A DNA stretch of 64,000 bases, from positions 558,001 through 622,000 of the forward strand of contig NZ_CP076456.1 of assembly GCF_018866305.1 (NCBI RefSeq), read 5' to 3'. The notes under the pieces are model-generated. The model worked only from the letters and a program-made list of their open reading frames with translations. It made no database searches and was not told the origin of the DNA. The DNA comes from Arthrobacter sunyaminii. GTDB taxonomy: Bacteria; Actinomycetota; Actinomycetes; Actinomycetales; Micrococcaceae. Numbering within the stretch: position 1 is the stretch's first letter; every line of letters starts with the position of its first letter. Positions 53,945 to 64,000 of the stretch are shown one piece after another. The translations under genes were made by a program, and so were the position numbers.

Positions 53945-54111
53945 AGTCCATTCTTAGGGGAATGTTGCGCAGGACACAATGCCGGGGTCCGCAGCTGGCC
54001 TTTGGCGGGGATTGAGTGTGGGGCGATATGCGGCCATACTCAATGCATCATCGGCCGCCTGCCATCGGGCCCGGTGGGAAATGTCAACGGAGACATCGTC
54101 AGGAGCACCCC

Positions 54112-55545
54112 ATGAGCACTGAAATTCCCCGGCAGGATGAGGCCGGGCAGGGCAGTTCCCCCAAGAATGCCGGCAAAGAGCCCGCGCCGGAGGGATTGAA
54201 GAAGGTTGTTGCAGCGTCCATGGCCGGCACCGTGGTGGAGTGGTACGAGTTCTTCCTTTATGCGGCCGCCTCGACGCTCGTTTTCGCAAGACTCTTTTTC
54301 CCTAATGCTGAAACGGAACTCGACGGCATCATCGCCGCGTTCGTTACCTACGCCGTCGGCTTCGTTGCCCGCCCAATCGGCGGTATTGTCTTTGGGCACT
54401 TCGGGGACAAATTCGGGCGCAAGAAGCTGCTGCAGCTGAGCATTATTCTGGTGGGCACCTCGACCTTCCTGATGGGCTGTCTGCCCGGCTTTGACCAAAT
54501 AGGCTACTGGGCGCCGGCCATGCTGGTGATCCTGCGCTTTATCCAGGGCTTCGCGGTCGGCGGTGAATGGGGCGGCGCCGTCCTTCTGGTGGCGGAACAC
54601 AGCCCCAACAAATCACGCGGATTCTGGTCCAGCTGGCCCCAGTCCGCGGTGCCCATGGGTAACCTGCTCGCCACCGGAGTGCTGTTCACACTGTCCGCCA
54701 CACTCTCCGAGGACGCGTTCCTGGGCTGGGGCTGGCGTGTGGCCTTCTGGCTTTCGGCGGTCATCGTGCTGGTGGGCTACTACATCCGGACCAAAGTCAG
54801 TGACGCCCCCATCTTCCTGGAAGCGCAGAAGGAAGTTGAGGAGGAGGCCAAGGGATACGGCGTGGTCGAGGTCTTCAAGCGCTACCCGCGCGGTGTTTTC
54901 ACCGCCATGGGACTGCGCTTCGCAGAGAACATCCTCTATTACCTGGTGGTGACATTCTCCATCACCTATTTGCGGCTGGTCGTGGAAGTGGACACATCAC
55001 GGATTCTCCTCCTGCTGCTCGTGGCGCACTTCGTCCATTTCTGTGCCGTACCAATGGTCGGGCGGATGTCGGACCGGTTCGGCAGGCGGCCGGTCTACCT
55101 CGCCGGTGCCCTGCTGGGTGCCACCTGGGGATTCTTCGCGTTCCCGATGATGGATACGGCGGATGACCTGGTGATCCTGGCGGCCGTCACCATCGGTCTG
55201 CTGTTCCACGCGCTGATGTACGCGGGGCAGCCGGCCATCATGGCCGAGATGTTCCCGACCCGCATGCGCTATTCCGGTGTTTCACTGGGCTATCAGGTGA
55301 CGTCGATCGTTGCGGGTTCGTTGGCCCCGATCATCGCCACGTCGCTGCTGGAGCGATACGACTCGTCCACGCCGGTGGCCGTCTATCTGCTGTGCGCCTG
55401 CGCCGTCACGGCCTTCTCCGTGCTGATGCTGCGGGAGACCAATGGCTTGTCCCTGCAGGACGTTGATGCCGCCGATGCTCAGGGAACAGCGGATCTGCTG
55501 GCGGCGTCCAAAACCAAAGACGCCAAGAACGGGCGCCGCAAGTAA
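54112..55545 (+). CDS. MHS-family MFS symporter (metabolite:proton, ShiA/ProP-like)
   Basis: A 477-residue transporter with 12 helices. MHS signatures are VVASMAGTVVEWYEFFLYAA near residue 25, FGHFGDKFGRKKLL, and RFIQGFAVGGEWGGAVLLVAEH (short form QGFAVGGEWGGAVLL). Members carry shikimate, proline-betaine, citrate or alpha-ketoglutarate. AGGAG lies before ATG 54112. It is followed 103 bp later by a beta-hydroxyacid dehydrogenase, and the two may act in one catabolic unit (inference). Confidence 0.9.
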   Translation: MSTEIPRQDEAGQGSSPKNAGKEPAPEGLKKVVAASMAGTVVEWYEFFLYAAASTLVFARLFFPNAETELDGIIAAFVTYAVGFVARPIGGIVFGHFGDKFGRKKLLQLSIILVGTSTFLMGCLPGFDQIGYWAPAMLVILRFIQGFAVGGEWGGAVLLVAEHSPNKSRGFWSSWPQSAVPMGNLLATGVLFTLSATLSEDAFLGWGWRVAFWLSAVIVLVGYYIRTKVSDAPIFLEAQKEVEEEAKGYGVVEVFKRYPRGVFTAMGLRFAENILYYLVVTFSITYLRLVVEVDTSRILLLLLVAHFVHFCAVPMVGRMSDRFGRRPVYLAGALLGATWGFFAFPMMDTADDLVILAAVTIGLLFHALMYAGQPAIMAEMFPTRMRYSGVSLGYQVTSIVAGSLAPIIATSLLERYDSSTPVAVYLLCACAVTAFSVLMLRETNGLSLQDVDAADAQGTADLLAASKTKDAKNGRRK

Positions 55546-55602
55546 CCGTGCCAGGTGATCCGTGGTCTTGAACGCGCTGGATCCGGATGACATTCTGAAT
55601 CC

Positions 55603-55623
55603 GCACCTGCACCCCGCAGGTGC
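55603..55623 (+). other. Hairpin just upstream of the dehydrogenase ribosome site
   Basis: GCACCTGC-ACCCC-GCAGGTGC forms a perfect 8-bp stem about 10 bp before AAAGGAGC. It may lower read-through or affect translation; there is no T-tract. Confidence 0.4.
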
Positions 55624-55648
55624 CTGATAAGCAAAGGAGCTTACAACC

Positions 55649-56587
55649 ATGGCTGCAGTGGGATGGATTGGACTGGGAAACATGGGCGGCTACATGTCGG
55701 CCAACTTGGTGGCGGCGGGGCACACCGTCCGCGGCTATGACCTGAACCCTGCAGCAGTGGCCGCAGCAGGAGAGCGCGGGGTGGAGACGGTGGACAGCAT
55801 CGCCGATGCGGTGGCCGGCGCCGACGTCGTCTTCACCATGCTGCCCAAAGGAGAGCACTCCCGTTCCGTTTATCTGGGGGAGGACGGGGTGCTGGCCCAT
55901 GCTGATACCGGCACCCTGCTGGTCGATTCCTCCACCATTGACGTTGAATCCGCTCAGGCACTGCACGACGCCGCCGCTGCCGCCGGCTTCCGCTTTGTCG
56001 ACGCACCGGTCTCGGGCGGGATCAGCGGTGCCGAAGCCGGAACGCTGACGTTCATGGTGGGTGGTGAACCGGGCCCGGTGCAGGAAGCCGCTGCCTTTAT
56101 CGAGCCCATGGCGGGAAATGTCATTCCCACCGGCGGAGCCACCACCGGCCAGGCTGCGAAGATTTGCAACAACCTGATGCTGTTCATCAATCTGGCGGCA
56201 ACGTCCGAGGGAGCGGTCCTCGCCGATCGGCTCGGCTTGGACAAGCAGGTGTTCTGGGACATTGCCTCCGTGTCCTCGGGGGACAGCTGGGCCCTGCGCA
56301 CCTGGTACCCCATGCCGGGCGTGGTGGCGTCGGCCGCATCCAACAATGACTTCGCCCCCACCTTCACAGCCGAGCTGGCCAACAAGGACATCAACCTGGC
56401 GATCGCCGCCGCGCGGGACACCGGCACTCCGTTGGAGATCGGCGAGCACGTCCAGCAGCTCTTCCAGCGTCTGGTGGACGCCGGGCACGCCGGAAAGGAC
56501 TGTTCCATGATCGTGTCGCTGGTGGACGGCAGCCTGGCCGAGGGGGACGGAACAGGGGCGCAGGTCTCTTCCGCCGGCCGGAGCTAG
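55649..56587 (+). CDS. NAD(P)-dependent beta-hydroxyacid dehydrogenase (3-hydroxyisobutyrate dehydrogenase-like)
   Basis: A 312-residue dehydrogenase. The cofactor loop is GWIGLGNMGGYMSANLVAAG, with D32 in GYDLNP pointing to NAD. The substrate-binding DAPVSGGISGAEAGTLTFMVGG is split here as DAPVSGGISGAEAGTLTF. The catalytic lysine lies in GQAAKICNNLM. It oxidises a 3-hydroxy acid such as 3-hydroxyisobutyrate, tartronate semialdehyde or a related compound; the substrate is not fixed by sequence. It ends 4 bp inside the convergent CtaG gene. Confidence 0.9.
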   Translation: MAAVGWIGLGNMGGYMSANLVAAGHTVRGYDLNPAAVAAAGERGVETVDSIADAVAGADVVFTMLPKGEHSRSVYLGEDGVLAHADTGTLLVDSSTIDVESAQALHDAAAAAGFRFVDAPVSGGISGAEAGTLTFMVGGEPGPVQEAAAFIEPMAGNVIPTGGATTGQAAKICNNLMLFINLAATSEGAVLADRLGLDKQVFWDIASVSSGDSWALRTWYPMPGVVASAASNNDFAPTFTAELANKDINLAIAAARDTGTPLEIGEHVQQLFQRLVDAGHAGKDCSMIVSLVDGSLAEGDGTGAQVSSAGRS

Positions 56588-57354
56588 ATGCTGGCGGGAC
56601 GCTGCTGCGGCCGGGTGGACAAATACCACTGGCGGCACAGCAGGAAAATGATCCCAATTTCCACCACGCCGCCGCCGTAGTAGAGGATCAGGGCTCCTGC
56701 CTGGCCGTCCGCCGGTGTAACTCCCGGCGGGGGATCGGCGTACAGCGTCTTCGCCAGGATGTTGTGGGCAGCCGCTGAGAGGATCAGCACAGCTGCGCGC
56801 AGCCGAAAACCGGCGCGGTGCGGCATCGGATCCCGGCTCACCAGTGATGCCGTGTACAGATACCCCGCGGCGGCCAGGTGGAAGGTGACCAGCCAGTGAA
56901 TTGGAGCCGATTCCTGCATGGCCGTGAAGAGGCCGGTCCGGAACATGAGCACCATGCCTCCGACGTTCAGGACCGCTGCCGTCACGGGGAAGGTCAGGAA
57001 GCGCAGCGGCCGGCTGCGGAGCACGCGGGACAGCCGCCGTGCAGGCACAACATCCAGGCTGCGCAGCGCGAGTGAGACCGGACGGGAGAGCACCAGCAGC
57101 GCAGGTCCCAGCATTCCGGCCAGCAGATGGGTGATGCCCAGGACAGCGAAGCTTGCGTGGCTGCGGGTTGCCAGCGGATCCAGGACGGTGGCCAGGACAG
57201 CTGCGGCACCCGCGGTAAACAGAACGGCGCGGTACAACGGCCACGGCCTGGAGCGGGAGGAAAGGGCGCCGGCCCAGTAAGCGGTGACAGCGGCGGCGGC
57301 CGGAACCAGAATGAGTAGTTCGACCCCGAAGCTGCCGGGCTGGTGCTCATGCAC
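56584..57354 (-). CDS. Cytochrome c oxidase assembly factor CtaG-like membrane protein
   Basis: A 256-residue protein with about seven helices, of the caa3_CtaG family. Recurrent histidines in or near helices (FAVLGITHLLAGMLGP, HWLVTFHLAAAGYLY, SAAAHNILAK) are typical and may bind copper during oxidase assembly. GTG 57354 lies 2 bp after the stop of the DUF2243 gene, so the two are translated together. No oxidase subunits are nearby. Confidence 0.87.
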   Translation of the reverse strand: MHEHQPGSFGVELLILVPAAAAVTAYWAGALSSRSRPWPLYRAVLFTAGAAAVLATVLDPLATRSHASFAVLGITHLLAGMLGPALLVLSRPVSLALRSLDVVPARRLSRVLRSRPLRFLTFPVTAAVLNVGGMVLMFRTGLFTAMQESAPIHWLVTFHLAAAGYLYTASLVSRDPMPHRAGFRLRAAVLILSAAAHNILAKTLYADPPPGVTPADGQAGALILYYGGGVVEIGIIFLLCRQWYLSTRPQQRPASI

Positions 57355-57356
57355 CG

Positions 57357-57839
57357 TTACGCTCCGGCGCGGCTGCCGACGGGTTCTGCGTGCCGGCTCC
57401 GGTACAGCAGGACCGCTCCGGCGAGGATCATCACTGCCGCGCTCAGGTTCCAGAGCAGGTCATAGGGCAGCAGTGGGACGTTGTAACGGATTTGGTGCAG
57501 CTCCATTAGCTTGTGCTGGACGGTGCCGTCATACAGCTGGAACGCTCCCGTCCCCACCAGGACGGCTCCCGCCCACCGGGAGGGAAGCAGGATGGCCCGG
57601 CGGCGAAGATCGGCGAACAGGAACAACCCGGCCACCACGGCAAACCAGCCGAAGGCATGGAACAGGCCATCCGAGAAGAGGCCGGCGGCGGTGGTGGACT
57701 TATCGTAAAAGTGGTGCCACTGCAGCAGCTGGTGGAACACCACCTCGTCCACGAAGGCGGCAATGCCGATGCCGACCAACACTCCGGACAAGACATTGCG
57801 GCGGCGGGGTTGGACAGGAGCTCTGGTGGGGGTGCTCAT
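57357..57839 (-). CDS. DUF2243 membrane protein
   Basis: A 160-residue protein with four helices matching DUF2243: GVLVGIGIAAFVDEVVFHQLLQWHHFYDK (short form FVDEVVFHQLLQWHHF) and TGAFQLYDGTVQHKLMELHQIRY. Conserved histidines and acidic residues on the membrane face are compatible with metal handling. Coupled to the CtaG-like gene, it may take part in copper or oxidase biogenesis (inference). Confidence 0.88.
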   Translation of the reverse strand: MSTPTRAPVQPRRRNVLSGVLVGIGIAAFVDEVVFHQLLQWHHFYDKSTTAAGLFSDGLFHAFGWFAVVAGLFLFADLRRRAILLPSRWAGAVLVGTGAFQLYDGTVQHKLMELHQIRYNVPLLPYDLLWNLSAAVMILAGAVLLYRSRHAEPVGSRAGA

Positions 57840-57923
57840 CTAAGCGAAGATATCACCGGCAGACAGAGGGATGGACAGTTGGGCGTCCGCACTCACTGGC
57901 GTCCCGGGCTGGGCTGAACCACC

Positions 57924-58229
57924 ATGGGTGTCATGTGGATGGGAATGATCGAATTCGACCTGCTGCTGGGCGATGTTCACTCGCTCAAGGGCAAACGCTC
58001 CGTGATTCGGCCGATTCTGGCTGAGGTGCGGCGCAAGTATGAGGTCTCCGCTGCCGAAACGGGCCAACTGGATCTGCATCGGCGGGCCGAACTCGGCATT
58101 GGGCTGGTGGCCGCGGACGCTGCCCATCTTACTGAGGTGCTCGACGCCGTTGAACGGCTGGTGGCGGCCCGTCCGGAAGTGGAACTGCTCAGTGCTCGAC
58201 GCCGGGTGTTCCATTCCGAGGACTGGTAA
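57924..58229 (+). CDS. DUF503 family protein
   Basis: A 101-residue protein. The pattern IEFDLLLGDVHSLKGKRSVIRPI, short form LLLGDVHSLKGKRSVIRP, plus YEVSAAETG and VEERLVAARPEVELL-like ends, marks DUF503, a small family of unknown function that often lies near translation or RNA genes. ATG 57924 is the longest start; ATG 57933 (MWMGMIEFD) fits the usual family N-terminus better and is a real alternative. Confidence 0.88.
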   Translation: MGVMWMGMIEFDLLLGDVHSLKGKRSVIRPILAEVRRKYEVSAAETGQLDLHRRAELGIGLVAADAAHLTEVLDAVERLVAARPEVELLSARRRVFHSEDW

Positions 58230-58363
58230 CCGGCCGCGCGACACGGCACCAGAGTTGAAACTGGGTTTCAGTTCATCTCCGGGTTAGGGTGCACACACAG
58301 CATGCTGCGAATAGTCGCGGTGCGTTCGTGAAAACCATCCACAGAATCTCGGGGAGACGGCAC

Positions 58364-60085
58364 ATGGCACTACCGGTACCAGCACGGAAGTTCACGGCAC
58401 AGGACACCACGGTGGATCTGCTCATCATCGGCTCAGGAACCGGAATGGCTGCGGGCCTGGCGGCAGCCGAGCAGGGTTCGTCAGTGCTGATCGTGGAAAA
58501 GACAGCCACCGTGGGCGGGTCAACGGCACGGTCCGGCGGCGCGTTTTGGATTCCCAATAACCCGGTGCTCAACGCCGCCGGCGCAAAGGACACACCGGAG
58601 CGGGCCGCAGCCTACGTGGACGCCGTTGTAGGCGGAACCTCGTCCCGGGAGCGCTGGCAGGCTTTCCTGGACAACGGAGTCGCCACCGTGGAGATGCTGC
58701 AGCGGACCACGCCCATGAAATTCCTGTGGGACGAGGAGTATTCGGATTACCACCCGGAGGAACCGGGAGGCTCAGCGGCGGGGCGCAGCTGCGAATGCAG
58801 GCCGTTTGATGTCAATACCCTCGGCGAGGAGCGAGGCCGGCTCCGGGGCGGGACCATGGAGTCGTCCTTGCCGATGGCCATCACGGGCAAGGACTACCGC
58901 TGGCTCAACCTGATTTCCAAGGTGCCCGTCAAGGGCCTGAAGACCGCGGTAACGCGTGTGGTGCAGGGAGTCGGAGGCCGCGTGCTGAAGCGCGACTACG
59001 TTGCCGGTGGTCAGGCCCTCGCGGCCGGTTTGTACGCCGGGGTGCTCGGTGCCGGCATTCCCGTCTGGACGGACACGTCCCTGGTGCGGCTCATCACCGC
59101 AGACGGCAGGGTGACGGGGGCCGTGCTGCAGCAGGACGGGCGAGAGGTCACGGTGACCGCGCGGCAGGGTGTGGTCCTGGCTGCAGGCGGGTTTGACCAT
59201 GACATGGCCATGCGGCACAAGCACCAGTCCGAATCACTGGAAGCCTGGAGTTTCGGCAGCGAGGGAAACACCGGAGATGCCATTAAAGCTGCCGCGGAAA
59301 TTGGTGCCGGCACAGCGCTGATGGACCAGTCCTGGTGGTTCCCGGCCGTTGCGCCCCTGCCGGGACGGTCACCGTCGGTCATGCTGGCCGAGCGCTCCCT
59401 CCCCGGGTCCTTCATTGTGGACGGCAACGGAAACCGGTTCGTCAACGAAGCCCAGGACTACATGTCGTTTGGGCAGCGTGTCCTGGAGCGTGAACAGCAG
59501 GGAAACCCGGTGGGCACCATGTGGATGGTGTTCGACCAGGAGTACCGGAACAGCTACATCCTGGCCGGAAGCCTCTTTCCCCGGATGGCACTGCCGGAGA
59601 AGTGGTACAAGGAAGGAATTGCCGCTAAGGCGGACAGCCTGGCGGAACTGGCCCGGGAAATTGGAGTGCCGGAGGAGACCTTCGCGGCAACGGCTTCCCG
59701 CTTCAATGAACTGGCCGGTGCCGGCGTCGATGAGGACTTCCACCGGGGCTCCAGCGCCTACGACCGGTACTACGGCGATCCAACGGTGCGGCCCAACCCC
59801 AACCTGCGCCCCCTTTCCGGAAATGTGTACTACGCCGTCAAGATTGTCCTGAGTGACCTGGGTACCTGCGGCGGGCTCACGGCGGATGCGCGGGGCCGCG
59901 TTCTGGCCGAAGACGGCACAGCCATGGATGGCCTGTATGCCATCGGAAACACTGCAGCGAATGTCTTCGGCAAGAGCTACCCGGGCGCCGGGGCCACCAT
60001 CGGCCAGGGCCTGGTCTACGGCTATATTGTGGCCCGGGATGCCGCGGAACGGCGGGGCGCGGGCGCTGAACCAGCCGCGGCCTGA
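58364..60085 (+). CDS. KstD-like FAD-dependent dehydrogenase (3-ketosteroid delta-1-dehydrogenase family)
   Basis: A 573-residue flavoprotein. The FAD motif is LLIIGSGTGMAAGLAAAEQG, with EKTATVGGSTARSGG next. Further family marks are VVLAAGGFDHD, GNRFVNEAQDYM and the C-terminal YPGAGATIGQGLVYG, with the conserved Tyr and Gly of the active site. Members introduce double bonds into 3-ketosteroids or related cyclohexanones. GGGGAG precedes ATG 58364. No other steroid-degradation gene is in the window, so the substrate may differ. Confidence 0.85.
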   Translation: MALPVPARKFTAQDTTVDLLIIGSGTGMAAGLAAAEQGSSVLIVEKTATVGGSTARSGGAFWIPNNPVLNAAGAKDTPERAAAYVDAVVGGTSSRERWQAFLDNGVATVEMLQRTTPMKFLWDEEYSDYHPEEPGGSAAGRSCECRPFDVNTLGEERGRLRGGTMESSLPMAITGKDYRWLNLISKVPVKGLKTAVTRVVQGVGGRVLKRDYVAGGQALAAGLYAGVLGAGIPVWTDTSLVRLITADGRVTGAVLQQDGREVTVTARQGVVLAAGGFDHDMAMRHKHQSESLEAWSFGSEGNTGDAIKAAAEIGAGTALMDQSWWFPAVAPLPGRSPSVMLAERSLPGSFIVDGNGNRFVNEAQDYMSFGQRVLEREQQGNPVGTMWMVFDQEYRNSYILAGSLFPRMALPEKWYKEGIAAKADSLAELAREIGVPEETFAATASRFNELAGAGVDEDFHRGSSAYDRYYGDPTVRPNPNLRPLSGNVYYAVKIVLSDLGTCGGLTADARGRVLAEDGTAMDGLYAIGNTAANVFGKSYPGAGATIGQGLVYGYIVARDAAERRGAGAEPAAA

Positions 60086-60106
60086 ACCCCTTGCTGCTTC
60101 TCTCGA

Positions 60107-60116
60107 CTATCGATAG
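60107..60116. promoter_or_regulatory. Palindrome CTATCGATAG before the DUF2975/Xre pair
   Basis: A perfect 10-bp palindrome lies 37 bp upstream of the DUF2975 start. It resembles a small operator site, possibly for the Xre regulator encoded by the second gene. Confidence 0.4.
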
Positions 60117-60152
60117 ATTTGTCTTGAGAAACAGTCGAGGAAGGGAAGCGCC

Positions 60153-60650
60153 ATGGGCAAGCTGACCATTCTGGCGTTGCGCGTTGTGCTGGCTGTGGTC
60201 CTTGCCGGCACCGTGTTTGTGCAGACAGTTATAGTGCCCCTGCTGGCAGCGGACCTGACGGAAGCGGGCCCGGGCGCAGACGCCGTCCGGGTCCCCGTCG
60301 TCGTTCTCATCGTCCTGGGCCTTGTCTGCGTGCAGATCACCCTGGTCTGCGTCTGGTGCCTGCTGACGATGGTGCGGAGGGGAACGGTGTTTTCTCCGGC
60401 GGCCTTCCGTTACGTCGATGTCGTGATCGGTGCCGTAAGCGCGGGTGCCCTGCTGACGTTCGGTCTGGGAGCGGTCCTCGCTCCGGGAGAAGGCGTTGCC
60501 CCCGGTGTCGTCCTGCTCATAGGAGGAACGGGCGTGGCCGTCGCCGGGGTTGCGCTGATCGTCCTGGTGCTGCGGATGCTGCTGGCCCGGGCCGTCGCCA
60601 CCGATGTTGAGGCAACTGCGCTGCGCAGCGAACTCGGCGAGGTGATTTGA
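60153..60650 (+). CDS. DUF2975 membrane protein
   Basis: A 165-residue protein with four hydrophobic helices (about 5-33, 47-72, 84-106 and 117-142) and the family segment RRGTVFSPAAFRYV between helices 2 and 3. DUF2975 proteins are nearly always encoded directly before a small YozG-like Xre regulator, as here (TGATG overlap). The function is unknown. Confidence 0.88.
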   Translation: MGKLTILALRVVLAVVLAGTVFVQTVIVPLLAADLTEAGPGADAVRVPVVVLIVLGLVCVQITLVCVWCLLTMVRRGTVFSPAAFRYVDVVIGAVSAGALLTFGLGAVLAPGEGVAPGVVLLIGGTGVAVAGVALIVLVLRMLLARAVATDVEATALRSELGEVI

Positions 60651-60907
60651 TGCCCGTCATCGTGGACATTGATGTCATGCTGGCCAAACGGAAAATGCCG
60701 GTGGGAGTCCTGGCCGAACGCATCGGCATCACTCCCGCCAACCTCGCCGTCCTCAAGAACGGCCGGGCAAAAGCAGTGCGCTTCACCACGCTCGCCGCGC
60801 TGTGTGAAGTGCTTGATTGTCAGCCCGGCGACTTGCTCCGATGGGAACCCGAAGAAGAACATTCGGCGGCTGACTTGGCCGTTCAACGGCCCCTGACACG
60901 AGAATAG
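60650..60907 (+). CDS. Small Xre-family regulator (YozG-like)
   Basis: An 85-residue protein that is almost entirely one helix-turn-helix: MLAKRKMPVGVLAERIGITP, LAVLKNGRAKAVRFTTLAAL and CEVLDCQPGDLLRWEP. ATG 60650 overlaps the DUF2975 stop by one base. It likely acts with the membrane protein in a signalling pair and may bind the palindrome upstream of the operon (inference). Confidence 0.9.
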   Translation: MPVIVDIDVMLAKRKMPVGVLAERIGITPANLAVLKNGRAKAVRFTTLAALCEVLDCQPGDLLRWEPEEEHSAADLAVQRPLTRE

Positions 60908-60945
60908 TTGACCAACCCCGCAGCAGGTAGGGAACAATTGGGCGG

Positions 60946-63416
<2,471 letters not shown>

Positions 63417-63420
<4 letters not shown>

Positions 63421-63677
63421 CCGTCAGAGGACTCCGGGTCGGCCAGGGCTTCCTCCGGCGCAATGCCGCGGTCAGCGGCAGGATCCTCCGGAGCCTTGCC
63501 GGAATGGCCGGCGGGAACCGTGCCGCCGGGCGAGGTGCCCTGTGCCTGACGGATATTGTCGGCGGGGTGCTCCGCCTGTCCGGGGCGGCGCGGGTCGCCC
63601 GAGGGCTCGGGCGCAGGGGCGCTCGGTCCCAGGGGATCGTCCTCGGTATTGGCAGGGCCGGTGGGTTCGGTGGTCAT
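63417..63677 (-). CDS. Small disordered protein of unknown function
   Basis: An 86-residue, strongly hydrophilic protein rich in Pro, Glu, Ala, Gly and Asp (start MTTEPTGPANTEDDPLG), with no helix or domain recognised. AAAGGA lies about 8 bases before ATG 63677. Its TAA stop overlaps the tex stop on the other strand. Codon use and the ribosome site support a real gene, but short low-complexity ORFs can be spurious. Confidence 0.55.
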
Positions 63678-63749
63678 GCGGACATCCTTTCGAGCGGTAA
63701 TTCGGCCGTGTTTGCGGGGGAGAGGGAAAGGAGAGCCGTCAGGCGGCAG

Positions 63750-64000
63750 TCAGCGCGCCGCCAGCTTCCCGAGCAGCGAGCGCTCCAGGTTTTCCAGCAG
63801 CTCGCGCGGGTTCTCCCAGATCTCGGTGGCGCCGGCGTCGCGCAGTTCCGCTTCACTGGTGCCGCCGCAGAGCAGCCCAATCGTCGGGATCTTCAGCTCT
63901 GCCGCAGCTTTGACGTCCCACACCGAGTCACCGACGAAGATCGTGTCTTCAGCGGTCAGGGACGAGCTGTCCAAAGCTGACTGCAGGATGTCGGGGGAGG
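63750..64000 (-). CDS. HAD-family hydrolase (3' part; cut by right edge)
   Basis: About 83 C-terminal residues of a HAD-like phosphatase, continuing off the right edge in an open frame (SPDILQSALDSSS). Motif IV FVGDSVWDVKAA carries the magnesium-binding Asp pair, followed by KIPTIGLLCGGTSEAEL and the end helix, as in phosphoglycolate phosphatase-like proteins. The nucleophile motif DxDxT lies outside the window. Confidence 0.88.
   Translation of the reverse strand, partial: SPDILQSALDSSSLTAEDTIFVGDSVWDVKAAAELKIPTIGLLCGGTSEAELRDAGATEIWENPRELLENLERSLLGKLAAR

Noticed and set aside
55406..57244. A 612-codon minus-strand frame opposite the dehydrogenase and overlapping CtaG
   Set aside because: It is a shadow of the MHS, dehydrogenase and CtaG genes, with low-complexity translation and no motif.

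Overview
The window looks like chromosomal DNA from a high-GC actinobacterium of the Micrococcaceae, most likely Arthrobacter or a close relative. The evidence is the GC-rich codon use, frequent GTG/TTG starts, an XPB-type DNA repair helicase, a DtxR/IdeR repressor, DUF3027, a cold-shock protein with a C-terminal extension, and c-di-AMP riboswitches in front of cell-wall hydrolases. I saw no insertion sequence, prophage, CRISPR array or rRNA. One tRNA gene, tRNA-Arg(CCT), is present. The left edge cuts an XPB helicase gene and the right edge cuts a HAD hydrolase gene.

Left part (1-26 kb), mostly core genes: XPB helicase and a helicase-associated protein; cold-shock protein and DUF3027; an EntS-like exporter; serC; the iron-dependent repressor; three secreted or anchored wall hydrolases under two ydaO-type (c-di-AMP) riboswitches; an HNH nuclease; a molybdenum-cofactor block (mobA, DUF6457, moeA, fdhD); an orphan histidine kinase; an ABC exporter; tRNA-Arg; a divergent MarR/MMPL pair with a clear operator; a membrane protein; a frameshifted acyltransferase remnant; an inositol-monophosphatase-like phosphatase; and pcrA.

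Middle part (26-41 kb): sucCD, a sugar-porter MFS protein, a secreted alpha/beta hydrolase, a BCCT osmolyte transporter, a two-gene unit resembling type VII (ESX-like) substrates with a very Trp/Pro-rich segment, an aldo/keto reductase, a ferritin-like/VIT1 fusion for iron or manganese, an acyl-CoA ligase and an AI-2E-family permease.

Right part (41-64 kb), more accessory: a sodium:solute symporter with a divergent cupin regulator, an aromatic-ring-type FAD hydroxylase, an agmatinase/guanidinobutyrase coupled to a ThDP decarboxylase (possible arginine or guanidino-acid catabolism), an autoregulated MarR-DHA2 drug-exporter operon followed by an unusual short tandem-repeat array, and a type III polyketide synthase-methyltransferase-FAD monooxygenase operon. 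These are followed by an MHS symporter, a beta-hydroxyacid dehydrogenase, CtaG and DUF2243 membrane proteins, DUF503, a KstD-like flavoprotein, a DUF2975/Xre pair, Tex, a small disordered protein and the HAD hydrolase.

Family names come from recognised motifs and remembered family features. No database search was run. Starts were chosen from ribosome-binding sites, overlaps and family start positions.
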